DNA from: Hymenobacter siberiensis
Lineage (GTDB): Bacteria; Bacteroidota; Bacteroidia; Cytophagales; Hymenobacteraceae
DNA: 64,000 nt
Assembly (NCBI RefSeq): GCF_018967865.2
Contig: NZ_JAHLZY020000001.1
Span: 3,038,001 to 3,102,000 of the forward strand
Direction of reading: 5' to 3'
Of the stretch, positions 1 to 9,479 are shown one piece after another. The notes below the pieces were generated by a model that saw only the letters and a program-made list of their open reading frames with translations, had not been told where the DNA came from and did not search any database. Within the stretch, counting starts at the first letter, position 1, and the number at the start of each line of letters is the position of its first letter. The translations under genes were made by a program, and so were the position numbers.

Positions 1-55
1 CGGGCGGCTTTTGCCGCGTCGGTTTCCATTCGCTCCCTACTATTGTTCCCATCTT

Positions 56-1099
56 ATGCCTGCTGAAAACCCCCAACTACCCCTGGTTGATTTGCGCTCC
101 GATACCGTGACCCGCCCCACGCCTGCCATGCTGGCGGCCATGTGGGCCGCGCCCGTGGGCGACGATGTGTATGAGGAAGACCCCACCGTGCGCCGCCTCG
201 AAGAAGCCGCCGCTGCCCGCTTCGGGCTGGAAGCCGGCCTGTTTTGCCCCTCGGGCACGATGACCAACCAGATTGCCATTAAGGCCCACACCGAGCCGCT
301 GAGCGAGGTTATCTGCGAGCAGACGGCCCACGTTTACCTGTGGGAAGTGGGCGGTATCGCTTTCCACTCCGCCGCATCGGTGGCGCTGCTGCCCGGCGAC
401 CGGGGCCGCCTCACGGCCGCGCAGGTGGAAGCCGCCATCCGGCCCGAAAACGTGCATTACCCCACTACTCGCCTCGTATGCCTGGAGAACACGCACAACC
501 GGGGCGGTGGCAGTTGCTATAGCTGGGACGATATGGCGGCCATCAGCGAGGTGGCGAAGCAGCATGGGCTTGCGCGGCACCTAGACGGGGCTCGCATTTT
601 CAACGCACTGGTGGCTACCGGGCAGCGCAGCGAAGATTATGGACAAATTTTCGACTCTATCTCGGTGTGTTTGAGCAAAGGCCTGGGCGCGCCGGTGGGC
701 TCGGTATTGCTGGGCTCGAAGGCATTTATCCAGAAGTGCAAGCGCATCCGCAAGGTGATGGGCGGCGGGTGGCGGCAGGCCGGCTACCTGGCGGCCGCCG
801 GCCTGTATGCGCTGGAAAATAATGTTGACCGCTTGGCCGATGACCATCGCCGCGCCGCCCGGCTGGCGGCCACGCTGCGCCTGCAGCCCTACGTGGCCGA
901 GGTGCTGAACCCGGAAACCAACCTCGTCATTTTCCGCCTGCACGACACCCAGCCCGCCGCCGGTTTCCTGGCCGCGCTGGAAGCACAGGGCATCCGGGCC
1001 AGCAGCTTCGGGCCGCAGTGGATTCGCTTTGTGACGCACCTCGACGTGGACGACGCCATGGTGGCGCGCATTGAGGCCGCCCTGGCGGAAATATCGTAG
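56..1099 (+). CDS. ltaE: Low-specificity L-threonine aldolase
   Basis: PLP-dependent fold-type I enzyme of 347 residues that would cleave L-threonine or L-allo-threonine to glycine and acetaldehyde in the cytosol. The N-terminus LVDLRSDTVTRPTPAML is the family's hallmark opening, and LSKGLGAPVGS holds the Schiff-base lysine. Length fits the family (about 340). The frame is open 15 codons further upstream, to an ATG at position 11, but those codons are not conserved-looking; the ATG at 56 sits just before the first conserved block and is preferred. A palindromic repeat follows the stop. It looks like a single-gene unit. Confidence 0.93.
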   Translation: MPAENPQLPLVDLRSDTVTRPTPAMLAAMWAAPVGDDVYEEDPTVRRLEEAAAARFGLEAGLFCPSGTMTNQIAIKAHTEPLSEVICEQTAHVYLWEVGGIAFHSAASVALLPGDRGRLTAAQVEAAIRPENVHYPTTRLVCLENTHNRGGGSCYSWDDMAAISEVAKQHGLARHLDGARIFNALVATGQRSEDYGQIFDSISVCLSKGLGAPVGSVLLGSKAFIQKCKRIRKVMGGGWRQAGYLAAAGLYALENNVDRLADDHRRAARLAATLRLQPYVAEVLNPETNLVIFRLHDTQPAAGFLAALEAQGIRASSFGPQWIRFVTHLDVDDAMVARIEAALAEIS

Positions 1100-1115
1100 A
1101 ACCTTGGTTTTGTGC

Positions 1116-1226
1116 GACCGTCATGCTGAGCCTGTCGAAGCATCGCTACCGCAACAGTAAATCCTTGCGATTGGATTGGATTGCATTGCGCGGTAGCGAT
1201 GCTTCGACAAGCTCAGCATGACGGTC
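1116..1226. repeat. Palindromic repeat, family A, copy 1
   Basis: Two 37-nt arms (1116-1152 and 1190-1226) form an inverted repeat with one mismatch around a 37-nt centre. The arm core, GTCATGCTGAGC-GTCGAAGCATC, recurs through this window. It lies between the threonine aldolase stop and the antiporter start, so its RNA could fold into a strong hairpin. No T-run follows, so it is not a classical terminator. Confidence 0.9.
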
Positions 1227-1260
1227 CTTTTTCTTTGTTGCCTACCCTCACCCCATTACC

Positions 1261-2541
1261 TTGGACCTATACACCGCCCTTGCGCTTCTGCTCGTTTTAG
1301 CTGCCGCCTTTGCCTACGTCAACCTGCGTTTTTTGAAAATGCCGACCGCCATCGGCCTGATGGTGCTTGGGCTGGTGGCATCGCTGGCGCTGGTGGGGCT
1401 GGCACGGTTCGACGTAAAACCCGTGCTGAAATTCGCGAACCTGGTGAACAAGCTGGATTTCAGCACCATCGTAATGCAGGTAATGCTGGGGTTCCTGCTG
1501 TTTGCGGGGGCCATTCACGTTGATACCCGCAGCCTGGGGCGGCTGCGCTGGCCGGTGGGCATACTGGCACTGGTGGGCACGCCACTGAGTACGGGCATCG
1601 TGGCCGGGGCCATGTACCTGATGCTGCCGTGGTTTGGGCTTCCCACGCCGTTTATCTATTGCCTGCTGTTCGGGGCCCTTATTTCGCCCACCGACCCGGT
1701 GGCCGTGCTTAGCATTCTGACCAAAGCTAATATCCCGAAAGCCCTGGAAACCAAGATTGTGGGGGAGTCGCTGTTCAACGACGGCGTGGGCGTGGTGCTG
1801 TTTGTGGTAACGCTGGAAGTGGCCTTGCTGGGCCCCGGCGATGTCACGCTGAGCCACGCCCTCGGCATCTTTCTGCGCGAAACGGTGGGCGGGCTGGTGC
1901 TGGGCACCATGCTGGGGCTGGGCACGGGCTGGCTACTGCGCACCATCGACAACTACCAGGTGGAAGTGCTCATCACGCTGGCGCTGGTGGCCGGCGGCAC
2001 GGCCCTGGCCACGCGGCTGCATACTTCGGGGCCGCTGGCCATGGTAATGGCCGGCTTGCTGGTGGGCCATTTCAGCCGCACCGGCGGGGTGCTCTCGAAT
2101 GAGTCGCAAAACTACGTGGACAAGTTCTGGGAGCTCATTGATGAAGTGCTGAACGCGCTGCTGTTTGTGCTGATGGGGCTGGAGGTGCTGGTGCTGCACA
2201 TTCCCGGGCGCACGGTGCTGGCGGGGGTAGCGGCCATTGGCGTTGTGCTGGTGGCCCGCATGGTGGCGGTGGCCCTGCCGCTGGGGCTGCTGCGCATCCG
2301 GTCCACGTTTAAGGTTTCCGACCACGGCACCATTGTGCTCACCTGGGGCGGGCTGCGGGGCGGGCTGGCCGTGGCGCTGGCCCTGAGCCTGCCCGCCAGC
2401 ATGCCGCGCGAGCTGCTGGTGGGCATCACCTACGTGGTGGTGGTGTTTTCGATTATCGGCCAGGGCCTTACCATCGGGCCGCTGGTGCGCTGGCTGGGCG
2501 TGGCGCAGCCACAGCCGGAAGAAGTAGAAAAGCACGCCTGA
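1261..2541 (+). CDS. CPA1-family Na+/H+ antiporter (NhaP/YjcE-like)
   Basis: Polytopic inner-membrane protein of 426 residues with about 12 hydrophobic segments. SPTDPVAVLSIL and GESLFNDGVGVVLF match the ion-binding half-helices of monovalent cation:proton antiporter-1 proteins, including the conserved TDP and ND residues. It would exchange Na+ or K+ for protons to hold pH and salt balance. The start is TTG at 1261, which gives a natural hydrophobic N-terminus; the first in-frame ATG would remove the first transmembrane helix. There is no C-terminal regulatory domain, only a short charged tail. Confidence 0.88.
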   Translation: MDLYTALALLLVLAAAFAYVNLRFLKMPTAIGLMVLGLVASLALVGLARFDVKPVLKFANLVNKLDFSTIVMQVMLGFLLFAGAIHVDTRSLGRLRWPVGILALVGTPLSTGIVAGAMYLMLPWFGLPTPFIYCLLFGALISPTDPVAVLSILTKANIPKALETKIVGESLFNDGVGVVLFVVTLEVALLGPGDVTLSHALGIFLRETVGGLVLGTMLGLGTGWLLRTIDNYQVEVLITLALVAGGTALATRLHTSGPLAMVMAGLLVGHFSRTGGVLSNESQNYVDKFWELIDEVLNALLFVLMGLEVLVLHIPGRTVLAGVAAIGVVLVARMVAVALPLGLLRIRSTFKVSDHGTIVLTWGGLRGGLAVALALSLPASMPRELLVGITYVVVVFSIIGQGLTIGPLVRWLGVAQPQPEEVEKHA

Positions 2542-2595
2542 CGCACGTTTCATTTCAAGGGACCTTTCCGCTGCCTTCTCACTGTTTTCTGAGCC

Positions 2596-3258
2596 ATGAA
2601 TCTATTCATCATCGGCGACGTGCACGGCTGCTTCCGCACCTTCAGCAACCTGCTGAAACACTGGAACCCGGCCACCGAGCACCTCATTCAGGTGGGCGAT
2701 TTGGTGGACCGGGGCACCCGCACCCCCGAAACCGTGGAGCTGGCCCGCCAGCTGAGTGAGCAGTACCCCGAGTCGACCACTTTCCTGATGGGCAACCACG
2801 AGCTTTGCCTGCTGCACCACTTTGGCCCCCAGGGCCCCTACCCCGCCTGGCTGAACTGGGGCGGCCGCAGCACCGCCGACCAATACAAGCTAAAGCCCAA
2901 GCTACTGGCCCGGCACCTGCCCTGGCTCGAACAGCGCCAGCTGCTGTGGCAAAACGACCATGTGCTGGTGAGCCACGCCGGCCTAGCCGATTTCCCGCTG
3001 GCCGTGGCCATGGACCGCGACAACCCCGATGGCATTCTGTGGCGGCGCGGGCCGCTTCGGCGGCTGCCGCAGCTGCAAGTGGTGGGCCACACCCCCATGG
3101 ATGACGGTGAGCCCCTGCATGACCCCGAATCCCACACGATGTACATCGATACCGGGGCGGTATTCGGGCGCAACCTCACGGGCCTGCGCCTCTCCCCCAC
3201 TGGCGAAGTGCTTGCTATTGTGATGATTCCCGTTGACCCCGCCGACCTGCCGGACTAA
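2596..3258 (+). CDS. PPP-family metallophosphoesterase
   Basis: Cytosolic protein of 220 residues with the full set of PPP-family metal-site motifs in order: GDVHG (about residue 8), GDLVDRG (about 34), GNHE (about 66), SHAG (about 124) and GHTP (about 160). These bind a dinuclear metal centre. Relatives include bacterial Ser/Thr phosphatases and diadenosine tetraphosphatases of the PrpE/ApaH type; the substrate cannot be told from sequence. The next gene starts 21 bases downstream on the same strand, so the two may be cotranscribed. Confidence 0.88.
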   Translation: MNLFIIGDVHGCFRTFSNLLKHWNPATEHLIQVGDLVDRGTRTPETVELARQLSEQYPESTTFLMGNHELCLLHHFGPQGPYPAWLNWGGRSTADQYKLKPKLLARHLPWLEQRQLLWQNDHVLVSHAGLADFPLAVAMDRDNPDGILWRRGPLRRLPQLQVVGHTPMDDGEPLHDPESHTMYIDTGAVFGRNLTGLRLSPTGEVLAIVMIPVDPADLPD

Positions 3259-3279
3259 GCCCACCTCACGCCCTACCAG

Positions 3280-3912
3280 ATGCTCAACCAAGCCGCCATC
3301 GAACACCTTTCGGCCGCCGACCCGATTTTGGGGGCCGTCATTGCCACGGGCCGCGCCATTCACCCGCGCCCCCACGAAGACCTGTACCTGGCCCTGCTGC
3401 GCGCCATCGTAAGCCAGCAGATTTCGAACAAAGCCACCGCCGCCATCTGGAAGCGCTTCCAGGCCCTGTTTCCGCCCGAGGGCTACCCCGAGCCGCGCGA
3501 AGTGCTGGCCCTGAGCGAAGACGAGCTGCGCGCCGCCGGCCTCTCGCGCCAAAAAGCCGGCTACCTCAAAGCCATTGCTGAGTACAATGAGCGCGGCCTG
3601 CTCGACTACGAGCACCTCACCAGCCTGTCAGAAGATGCCTTCACCCAGCACCTTACCGCCATCAAAGGCGTGGGCCGCTGGACGGCGCAAATGCTGCAAA
3701 TGTTCGCCCTCGACCAGCCCGACGTGTTTGCCGAGGGCGACCTGGGCGTGCAGAACGCCATGCGCCGACACTACGGCCTGGAGGAAACCGGCCGCGCCCT
3801 CCAAAAGCGCATGCTTGTCATTGCCGAGCCATGGCGGCCCTACCGCTCCCTGGCCTGCAAGTACCTGTGGCAGAGCCTGGATAACGACACGCAGATTCCG
3901 CCTTCTGTATAG
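3280..3912 (+). CDS. DNA-3-methyladenine glycosylase II (AlkA-like, HhH-GPD)
   Basis: Base-excision repair glycosylase of 210 residues that would remove alkylated purines from DNA. The helix-hairpin-helix segment KGVGRWTAQMLQMF (about residues 128-141) is followed by the Gly/Pro-Asp region with the likely catalytic Asp in EGDLGVQN. There is no iron-sulfur cluster loop and no N-terminal AlkA ligand domain, so this is the short form common in Bacteroidota and Gram-positives. It lies directly after the phosphoesterase gene and ends before a palindromic repeat. Confidence 0.88.
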   Translation: MLNQAAIEHLSAADPILGAVIATGRAIHPRPHEDLYLALLRAIVSQQISNKATAAIWKRFQALFPPEGYPEPREVLALSEDELRAAGLSRQKAGYLKAIAEYNERGLLDYEHLTSLSEDAFTQHLTAIKGVGRWTAQMLQMFALDQPDVFAEGDLGVQNAMRRHYGLEETGRALQKRMLVIAEPWRPYRSLACKYLWQSLDNDTQIPPSV

Positions 3913-3935
3913 GGAATTTAGTGAATCAAAAAGAA

Positions 3936-4035
3936 CGTCATGCAGAGCGCAGCGAAGCATCTTGCCCGCAGTCACTAATCCCTTCGACTGGATTACTTCC
4001 TGCGGGCAAGATGCTTCGCTGCGCTCTGCATGACG
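3936..4035. repeat. Palindromic repeat, family A, copy 2
   Basis: Perfect 35-nt inverted arms (3936-3970 and 4001-4035) around a 30-nt centre. It lies between the convergent glycosylase gene and the minus-strand 2H phosphoesterase gene. The arms carry the GTCATGCAGAGCGCAGC-GAAGCATC core and then CTTGCCCGC, the same subtype as the copy at 62039-62136. Confidence 0.92.
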
Positions 4036-4061
4036 AGCTGATAATATGGCATTTATGAATA

Positions 4062-4622
4062 CTACTTCGCTGCTGCCAGCGCAACTTTTGCGCCCAGCTC
4101 AAACGCTTCTTCCTGCAGAAAAAACTCGCCCTGCTGCCGCAGAATGGCAATGTTATTTATCTCGATTTTCAGGTTGTAGGTTTCCTCGTTGAGGAAGCTC
4201 AGCACCGGACCCAGCAGGTCGGGAGTGGTGTCGTGCAGGGCCAGAGAGATGTGCGGCAGCCAGCAGTCGGGGCCGCTGAACTTGTCGGTGCGCAGGCACA
4301 GCGGCGCAGTGGCCTCGATGATGCGGTGGTGCAGGGCATTGAGGGCGTCGGAGCGCAGCACCGGGATGTAGATGACCGGCCGCTCGCCCGGAAACACGCC
4401 CAGACCGGTCGTGAAGGCCGGAAAGGGCTCGGTGGTGGCGGCCACGTCGGCCAGCACTTTCTTCAGGGCCGAGAGCTTGTGCACGCCGGCCAGCTGGTAG
4501 GTCAGGTGCGGGTCGGGAGTGGCCTGCACGTCGTCGATGCCGAATTTCTTTTCGAGCCGCTTGATGATGCGGTTGATGCGGGCGGCGTGGGGCGGGCTGA
4601 GCAGCGTGGTGATGGCGAGCAT
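4062..4622 (-). CDS. 2'-5' RNA ligase family (2H phosphoesterase) protein
   Basis: Small cytosolic protein of 186 residues with two H-x-T/S motifs, HLTY (about residue 38) and HISL (about residue 125), the catalytic pair of the 2H phosphoesterase superfamily. The family acts on 2',3'-cyclic or 2'-5' linked nucleotide ends; the physiological substrate here is unknown. An upstream in-frame ATG at 4724 exists, but the sequence between reads unlike protein, so the ATG at 4622 (MLAITTLLSPPHAARI) is chosen. The next minus-strand gene upstream ends at 4733. Confidence 0.8.
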   Translation of the reverse strand: MLAITTLLSPPHAARINRIIKRLEKKFGIDDVQATPDPHLTYQLAGVHKLSALKKVLADVAATTEPFPAFTTGLGVFPGERPVIYIPVLRSDALNALHHRIIEATAPLCLRTDKFSGPDCWLPHISLALHDTTPDLLGPVLSFLNEETYNLKIEINNIAILRQQGEFFLQEEAFELGAKVALAAAK

Positions 4623-4732
4623 ATGGGGCGGGGGCCAATCGGTGTTTTCGGCGGGGCAGCCAGATTGGAAATCGGGCTGAAATATCGGCTCACTGCTTAC
4701 GGGAGTACGGCCAAGTAGATGCACGGGAAGGC

Positions 4733-5290
4733 TTATTTACGGTTTTGCATGGTTTGATTGAACTGCCGGCTCTGCCCGCGCGGGATGCTCAGGGACTGAA
4801 AACCTTCGCCCCGAATGATTTTGGCCAGTTGCACCAGCTGCCCGGCATGCGCGGTGTAGTGGGCCACCTGCCGCTGCACAGCCTCCAGCACGGTGTGCGC
4901 CTCGCCCCGAATGGTGACGATGCGCAGCAAATCGGCGGGTTGGAGCTCGTTCAGCAAATTGAACAGGATGCGCCACGCGGCTTCCCACTCCTGCCGCAGC
5001 GCTGGGATGTCGGCCACGTCGCGGGACTCCTCAAACTCCTGGTCGCGCTGGCGGACCGGCTTTTCGCCGTCGGTGGTCAGAAAATCGGTAAGACGGGAGC
5101 GCAGGTTGCCCGCCATGTGCTGCACGATAACGACCGCTCTGTTGCTGCCCGGCGCGGGCTGCTGCCCCCACTCAGCATCGCTGAGCTGGACCAGGGCACG
5201 GTCGGCCAGGGTTTTATACTGCTGAAAATTGTGGCAGAAGGTAGCCAGCAGGGCCGCGCCCAGGGCATAGGCGGAAGATGGGGTAGGCAT
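4733..5290 (-). CDS. DinB-superfamily protein, DUF1572 type
   Basis: Four-helix-bundle protein of 185 residues. The block VQHMAGNLRSRLTDFLTTDG (about residues 56-75) with the following EKPVRQRDQEF is characteristic of DUF1572, and a later His (QRQVAHYTAHAGQL) fits the DinB metal triad. Relatives are putative metal-dependent thiol transferases or damage-inducible proteins, and the actual reaction is not known. It lies 111 bases upstream of the 2H phosphoesterase start and may be cotranscribed with it. Confidence 0.82.
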   Translation of the reverse strand: MPTPSSAYALGAALLATFCHNFQQYKTLADRALVQLSDAEWGQQPAPGSNRAVVIVQHMAGNLRSRLTDFLTTDGEKPVRQRDQEFEESRDVADIPALRQEWEAAWRILFNLLNELQPADLLRIVTIRGEAHTVLEAVQRQVAHYTAHAGQLVQLAKIIRGEGFQSLSIPRGQSRQFNQTMQNRK

Positions 5291-5308
5291 AGGCTAAAAG
5301 TAATGAAT

Positions 5309-5632
5309 ATGACCGAAGTGGCAACTGTCCAGCTGGCATTTTCAACCAGCAGGCCGGTCGGCAAACCGGGCCTTTTCATCGACTTAATGCGTCAAAGCAC
5401 AACCCTGACCGGGTCCATTTGCGTTACCCGCTTTCCGCCTCCAGTCGTATTTGAATCAGAGAAACCAACGGCCCTTCCGCCGCTCTCCGCGCTCCCCGTG
5501 TCGGAAGCGCCCACGCCCCGGTCCCGCCGTTGGGTCTGGTGGCTGCTGGGCGCGGCAATCGTGCTGCTGGGAATCACCCTGGTGGTGCAGCAGCTGCTCG
5601 ACCCCTGGCTGCGCCGCAAGCTGGAGCAGTAG
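5309..5632 (+). pseudogene. AsmA-like envelope protein, N-terminal piece (ends at in-frame TAG)
   Basis: This 107-codon piece ends in a strong membrane helix (WVWWLLGAAIVLLGITLVVQ) followed by DPWLRRKLEQ and a TAG at 5630-5632. The same frame resumes at once with VTTQTHGQYRLQVG, which reads as a natural continuation. The pattern (single N-terminal anchor, then a long beta-rich periplasmic region) matches AsmA/DUF748-type proteins. The true start is uncertain: ATG at 5303, 5309 and 5387 are all in frame, and the part before the helix looks non-conserved. A CAG-to-TAG change would explain the stop. Confidence 0.55.
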
Positions 5633-6883
5633 GTGACCACCCAAACCCACGGCCAGTACCGCCTGCAAGTGGGCGCACTGCACACCAGCCTGTGGCAGCG
5701 CGCCATCCGGCTAAGTGGCCTGCGCCTGCGCCCAGCCGCTACCGTGGCCGATACGCTGCCCCGCGTGCAACTCGACGCAGCGCAGCTCAATGTTACGGGC
5801 ATCGGCCTGCTGGCGCTGCTGCGCAAAGGTGTGGTGCCCATTGATAGCGTGGTGCTGGACTCGGCCCGGATTGAGGTACTGGCTTTGGCCCGAAAACCCA
5901 CCAAAAACGCCGGAAAGCCGCTGTACGAGCAATTACCGCTTAAGCTTAAAGGACTGGATATCCGCTACTTCGGCCTGCTGCACACCCGCGCCAACTACCA
6001 GCCCAGCGGGGCGCAGGCCCAGCCCACGGCCCGCTTCCGACGCGCCGATTTGAGCGCCCAAAACCTGCTCATCAGCGCGGCCGGCGCGGCCGATTCGCAG
6101 CGCCTGGGCTACGCCATTGGCTGGAATCTCCTACTTCAGCATGCGCAAGGACAGGCAGCCGGCCACCAGCTGGCCGTGGCCGGGCTCACCATTGCCACCG
6201 CCGACCACCTGATTCAGCTCGATTCCGGGCGCGTGCAGCCGCTGGAGGCCGCCCGTACCGACCAGCCCCGCGTCGATTTGCTGCTGCCGCGCCTGCGCCT
6301 CACGGGGCTGCAGGCGGCGGCCTTGCAGCACCAGCACCGGTTCCGGGCCGATTCGCTGCTGATTCAGCTACCGCAGGTAACGGCCGTTTTACCGGCCAAC
6401 AGCTCGGCGGGAAATTCGAAGTCGGCGACGGATTATCTCAAAAGTCTGGATTTGGCCCACCTGGACGTGCGCGGCGGCTACGTGCGGGTGCAGGGCGCGG
6501 CGGCCAACCCCATTATCCACGGCTTGGAAGTGGCGGGTACGGCCATTCATTTCGACTCGGTGAACGCGCCCAACGCACAACGCATTTTCTTCGCCAAAGC
6601 CTGGGAAGTGGCGCTGGGCCGCAGCCAGGCCACCGTGGCGGCGCATGCGCTGGCGCTGGGTAGCCTGCAGCTGTCGACTTCGGCGGGCACGTTTACGCTG
6701 CGCTCGGTGCGGATTCGGCCGCCCGCGCCGGGGCAGGGCAAGCCCGGTGGCCTGCGCGTCGACCTGGTGCTGCCCAGCCTGGCACTAGCCGGGCTCGATG
6801 CGAAAGCCCTTCAACAAAAGCACTTTCAGGCCCAAAGCCTGGTCCTGGACCGGCCCAACCTTCACTTCACGCCGCCCGTGTAG
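5633..6883 (+). pseudogene. AsmA-like envelope protein, middle piece (between two in-frame TAGs)
   Basis: Open frame of 416 codons in the same frame as the pieces on both sides, bounded by TAG at 5630-5632 and TAG at 6881-6883. It has repeated beta-strand-like units with recurring LDSARIEVL and ATADHLIQLDSGRV patterns typical of large AsmA/DUF748-like proteins that span the periplasm and help move lipids to the outer membrane. There is no start codon with context, so separate expression is doubtful; translation would have to start at the GTG directly after the stop. The second TAG sits in a Pro-rich stretch where CAG would read naturally. Confidence 0.6.
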
Positions 6884-6904
6884 CCGCCCCCGCCCTTCTG
6901 GAAA

Positions 6905-8149
6905 TTGCTGTCGAAATACCTGCGCCGCTCCGATTTGGCCGTGGTGCGGGTGAACCACGGCGAGCTGCTTTTCGGCCGCTGGCGGCATGCCCCCCAGGTA
7001 CGCGACCTGAACGTGACGGCCACTGCCATCCGCATCGACTCGGCGGCCAATGCCGACCCGGGCCGCATAGCCTACGCCCGCGCATGGCTGCTGAACACCG
7101 GCCAGCTGTCGGCACCCTTCGACCCGCCCTTTTACCAGGCCAGCAGCGCGCATGTGCACCTCGACACCAATTCCCAGCAACTGGTATTCAGCGACATGCT
7201 CTTGAAGCCCCAGTTCTCGCCCATCGGCATGAACCTGCACAAGGGCTACCAGGCCCCGGCCGTTACCATCAAATTGAAGGCCCTGACCCTGGCCGGACTC
7301 GCTTTCAAAGGCCTGGTTGAGCACGGCGATTTCCGCCTGAAGCGCGTCACCGTGCAAAGCCCTGTCGTCACCATCGCCTCCGACGGCCGGGGGCCTATCA
7401 ACCCGAACCGCTCTAAGATATCGCCCGAGGAGATGCTCAACCTCCCCGTAATCATCGACGTGCCCCGGCTCGACCTCGTGAATGGCAACCTGTACTCGAC
7501 CTACCGCAGCCCGCTCACGCCCCTCACCGGCACCATGAACATCAACCGCTTCAACGGCACGTTCTATAACCTGAGCAACGACCGCCGGCACCAGACCGCC
7601 GCCCGGCCCCTCACCGGCAAGGCCAGCACCTACCTCCAGAACCAGTGCCGGCTCGATGCCCAGGTATCCATGTATTTGCTCGACCCCAAGGGCCGGCACC
7701 GCATCTGGGGCGCGTTCGGCCCCGGCCCATTTGCCATGCTCAACTCCATGACCGTGCCCACCAAGCTGGTCGAATTCAAGAGCGGCAAGGCGCAGCGTAT
7801 TCGTTTCGATATGCGGGCAGACCGCCAGGGCACCACGGGCACCATGTGGACCGAGTATTCGGGCTTGCAGATGGAACTGCTTGGCTACAAGAACGAAGAA
7901 GTAAAGAAAACCCTTATCAAGCGCGTTATCTCCAAAGCCGTCAACGTCGTGGTAATTCGGGACCAGAACCCGCGCAAGCGTGGCAAGCTGGTAACCGGCG
8001 AGATGAAAAGCACCCGCGAGCCACGCTTTTCGGTGTTCGCCCTCTGGCGGCAGGGCGTGGTAAGCGGCCTGTTCAACAACGTGGGCGTGCCCCAAAAAAT
8101 CGCCCAGAAGCTGAGCGAGAGCAAGGACGAAGCGCCGCTGCCCAAATGA
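6905..8149 (+). pseudogene. AsmA-like envelope protein, C-terminal piece
   Basis: Open frame of 414 codons starting 21 bases after the second in-frame TAG and in the same frame, so 5309-8149 (947 codons) would be one gene but for two amber codons. It carries the C-terminal AsmA/DUF748-like region (SPVVTIASDGRGPIN, then a KRVISKAVNVVVIRD block near the end). No frameshift is visible over 2.8 kb, so the decay is recent, or the stops are sequencing errors, or the protein is made in pieces. A bidirectional terminator follows at 8222. Confidence 0.6.
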
Positions 8150-8221
8150 ACCCTTTTAGGCACCACTCCATCGGATAATTACCCGGGCGCTGCCATTGAG
8201 CCGCATTCTTTAGTTCACGTG

Positions 8222-8259
8222 AAAAAGGGCTGCTTTCCAATTGGAAAGCAGCCCTTTTT
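8222..8259. terminator. Bidirectional rho-independent terminator
   Basis: Perfect 19-bp palindrome with an A-run on one side and a T-run on the other (AAAAAGGGCTGCTTTCCAA and its complement). It lies between two convergent genes, so it can end transcription from both sides. Confidence 0.9.
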
Positions 8260-8280
8260 GGCTCGAAACCAGTAGAGAGG

Positions 8281-9315
8281 CTACTGGAACGTCACCCGGT
8301 TGATGCTGTACTGGCTGACGGCCGGCATGCGGCCCGAAAACAGCGCGTCGAGGTTGGCATAGAGCACGTAGCTGTTGCCGGCGCGCTGGGTGAGCGTGGT
8401 CGGGAATTCGGCCTTGGTGGCAAAGGTGCCCGAGAGCGTGGCCGCCCCAAAGTTGTTGGTGGTGGCCAGGCGAAACACCTTGGCCTGGGCATTACTCACC
8501 ACCTGCAAGGTGTTGTTGTCTTGCAGCAGCAGGCCATCGGCGGCCATCAGGTTTTGGGTGGTGGCCACCGGCACGTAGCCGGCTGGGTTAGTGAGCGGCA
8601 CTTTATAGATCACGCCGTTGTCGGACTTGGCCACCAGCAGGTACCCGTCGGGGTGCACCACGATGCCGTTGAAGCCGAACGCGCCGGCGGCCGGGGTGCC
8701 CAAGCGGGCCGCGTCTTCCAGAAACACGGTGGCATTATTCTGCGGGTCCACTTTGTAAATCAGGTTGGAGAAGCTATCGGTGACGTAGGCGTTGCCCTGG
8801 GCATCGACGGCGATGTCGTTGGCAAAGTGCGCCAGGGCCGGGCGCAGAGTACCGAGTTCTACTATCGTGGGGGCGGCCGTGGGGGCGCTGCGGTTGAAGA
8901 TGGCCAGGCGGGCCAGCTTGCCCTGGGTGGTAGCGGTGCTACGGGCCGCATTGGCACCGGGGTCCGAAATGGCCGCCAGTACGCGGTTGCGGGGCTCGTC
9001 GAGGTACAGGCCAATGGCCGACACCAGCTTGGGGTCGTCGGGGAAAGCGGTGCTGTAGGTGCCGTCGTCCTTCACCTGGCCCACGCGGCCGGTGGTGAGA
9101 GACGTGACCAGGAAGCGGGTGTTAGCGGCGTCGTACTGCACGCCCTCGGGGTAAAGACCGGCCTGGGTGAAGGTAACAACGGCGGGGGCCGCGGGCGTTA
9201 CTACGTCAGGCTCTTTGTCTTTGGAACAGCTACCAAGCAGCAGTAGGCCGAGCACGGCAGCCGGCACCAGGCGACGGGACGAGGCCGCCGAAACTTGAAG
9301 GGAAAACATGGTCAT
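8281..9315 (-). CDS. Lipoprotein with SMP-30/gluconolactonase-like beta-propeller
   Basis: Predicted lipoprotein of 344 residues: signal sequence AAVLGLLLLGSCSKD with a lipobox Cys (about residue 24), then a Thr/Pro/Ala-rich linker and a six-bladed-propeller-like body (PEGVQYDAANTRFLVTSLTT, later NDIAVDAQGNAYVTDSFSN) seen in SMP-30/LRE-like and NHL proteins. Likely exposed on the outer membrane or in the periplasm; ligand or lactone substrate unknown. The frame is open to 9414, but the ATG at 9315 directly precedes the signal peptide (a second ATG lies two codons later). Confidence 0.78.
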   Translation of the reverse strand: MTMFSLQVSAASSRRLVPAAVLGLLLLGSCSKDKEPDVVTPAAPAVVTFTQAGLYPEGVQYDAANTRFLVTSLTTGRVGQVKDDGTYSTAFPDDPKLVSAIGLYLDEPRNRVLAAISDPGANAARSTATTQGKLARLAIFNRSAPTAAPTIVELGTLRPALAHFANDIAVDAQGNAYVTDSFSNLIYKVDPQNNATVFLEDAARLGTPAAGAFGFNGIVVHPDGYLLVAKSDNGVIYKVPLTNPAGYVPVATTQNLMAADGLLLQDNNTLQVVSNAQAKVFRLATTNNFGAATLSGTFATKAEFPTTLTQRAGNSYVLYANLDALFSGRMPAVSQYSINRVTFQ

Positions 9316-9450
9316 GAGAATGGGGGATGTATAAAAGGCACAAAACAGGCCGCACCCGTGTAGGAACATGGGTAATACCAACGGCTGGGTATTTTGGTTT
9401 TGAAAAGCGGCCACCGGCCGGGGCCTGACGCCAAGCCCAACCTTGCGCCG

Positions 9451-9458
9451 TACCTTTG
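9451..9458 (+). promoter_or_regulatory. Bacteroidota -7 promoter box (TACCTTTG)
   Basis: Exact match to the TAnnTTTG consensus, 22 bases before the ABC-F start codon. The short distance is typical of Bacteroidota, where leaders are short. No clear -33 element is recognisable. Confidence 0.6.
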
Positions 9459-9479
9459 CCCCTCAATACCGCTGACTAG

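Noticed and set aside
1116..1226. Family-A palindromes as simple terminators
   Set aside because: Most copies lack a T-run, the arms are far too long, and some lie upstream of genes or inside a gene.
6785..8095. 436-codon minus-strand open frame
   Set aside because: Shadow of the AsmA-like gene; the plus strand has the consistent beta-strand pattern and continues in frame from upstream.
5309..8149. TAG recoded as a sense codon
   Set aside because: Other complete genes in the window end with TAG at their natural C-termini, so a general recoding is not supported.
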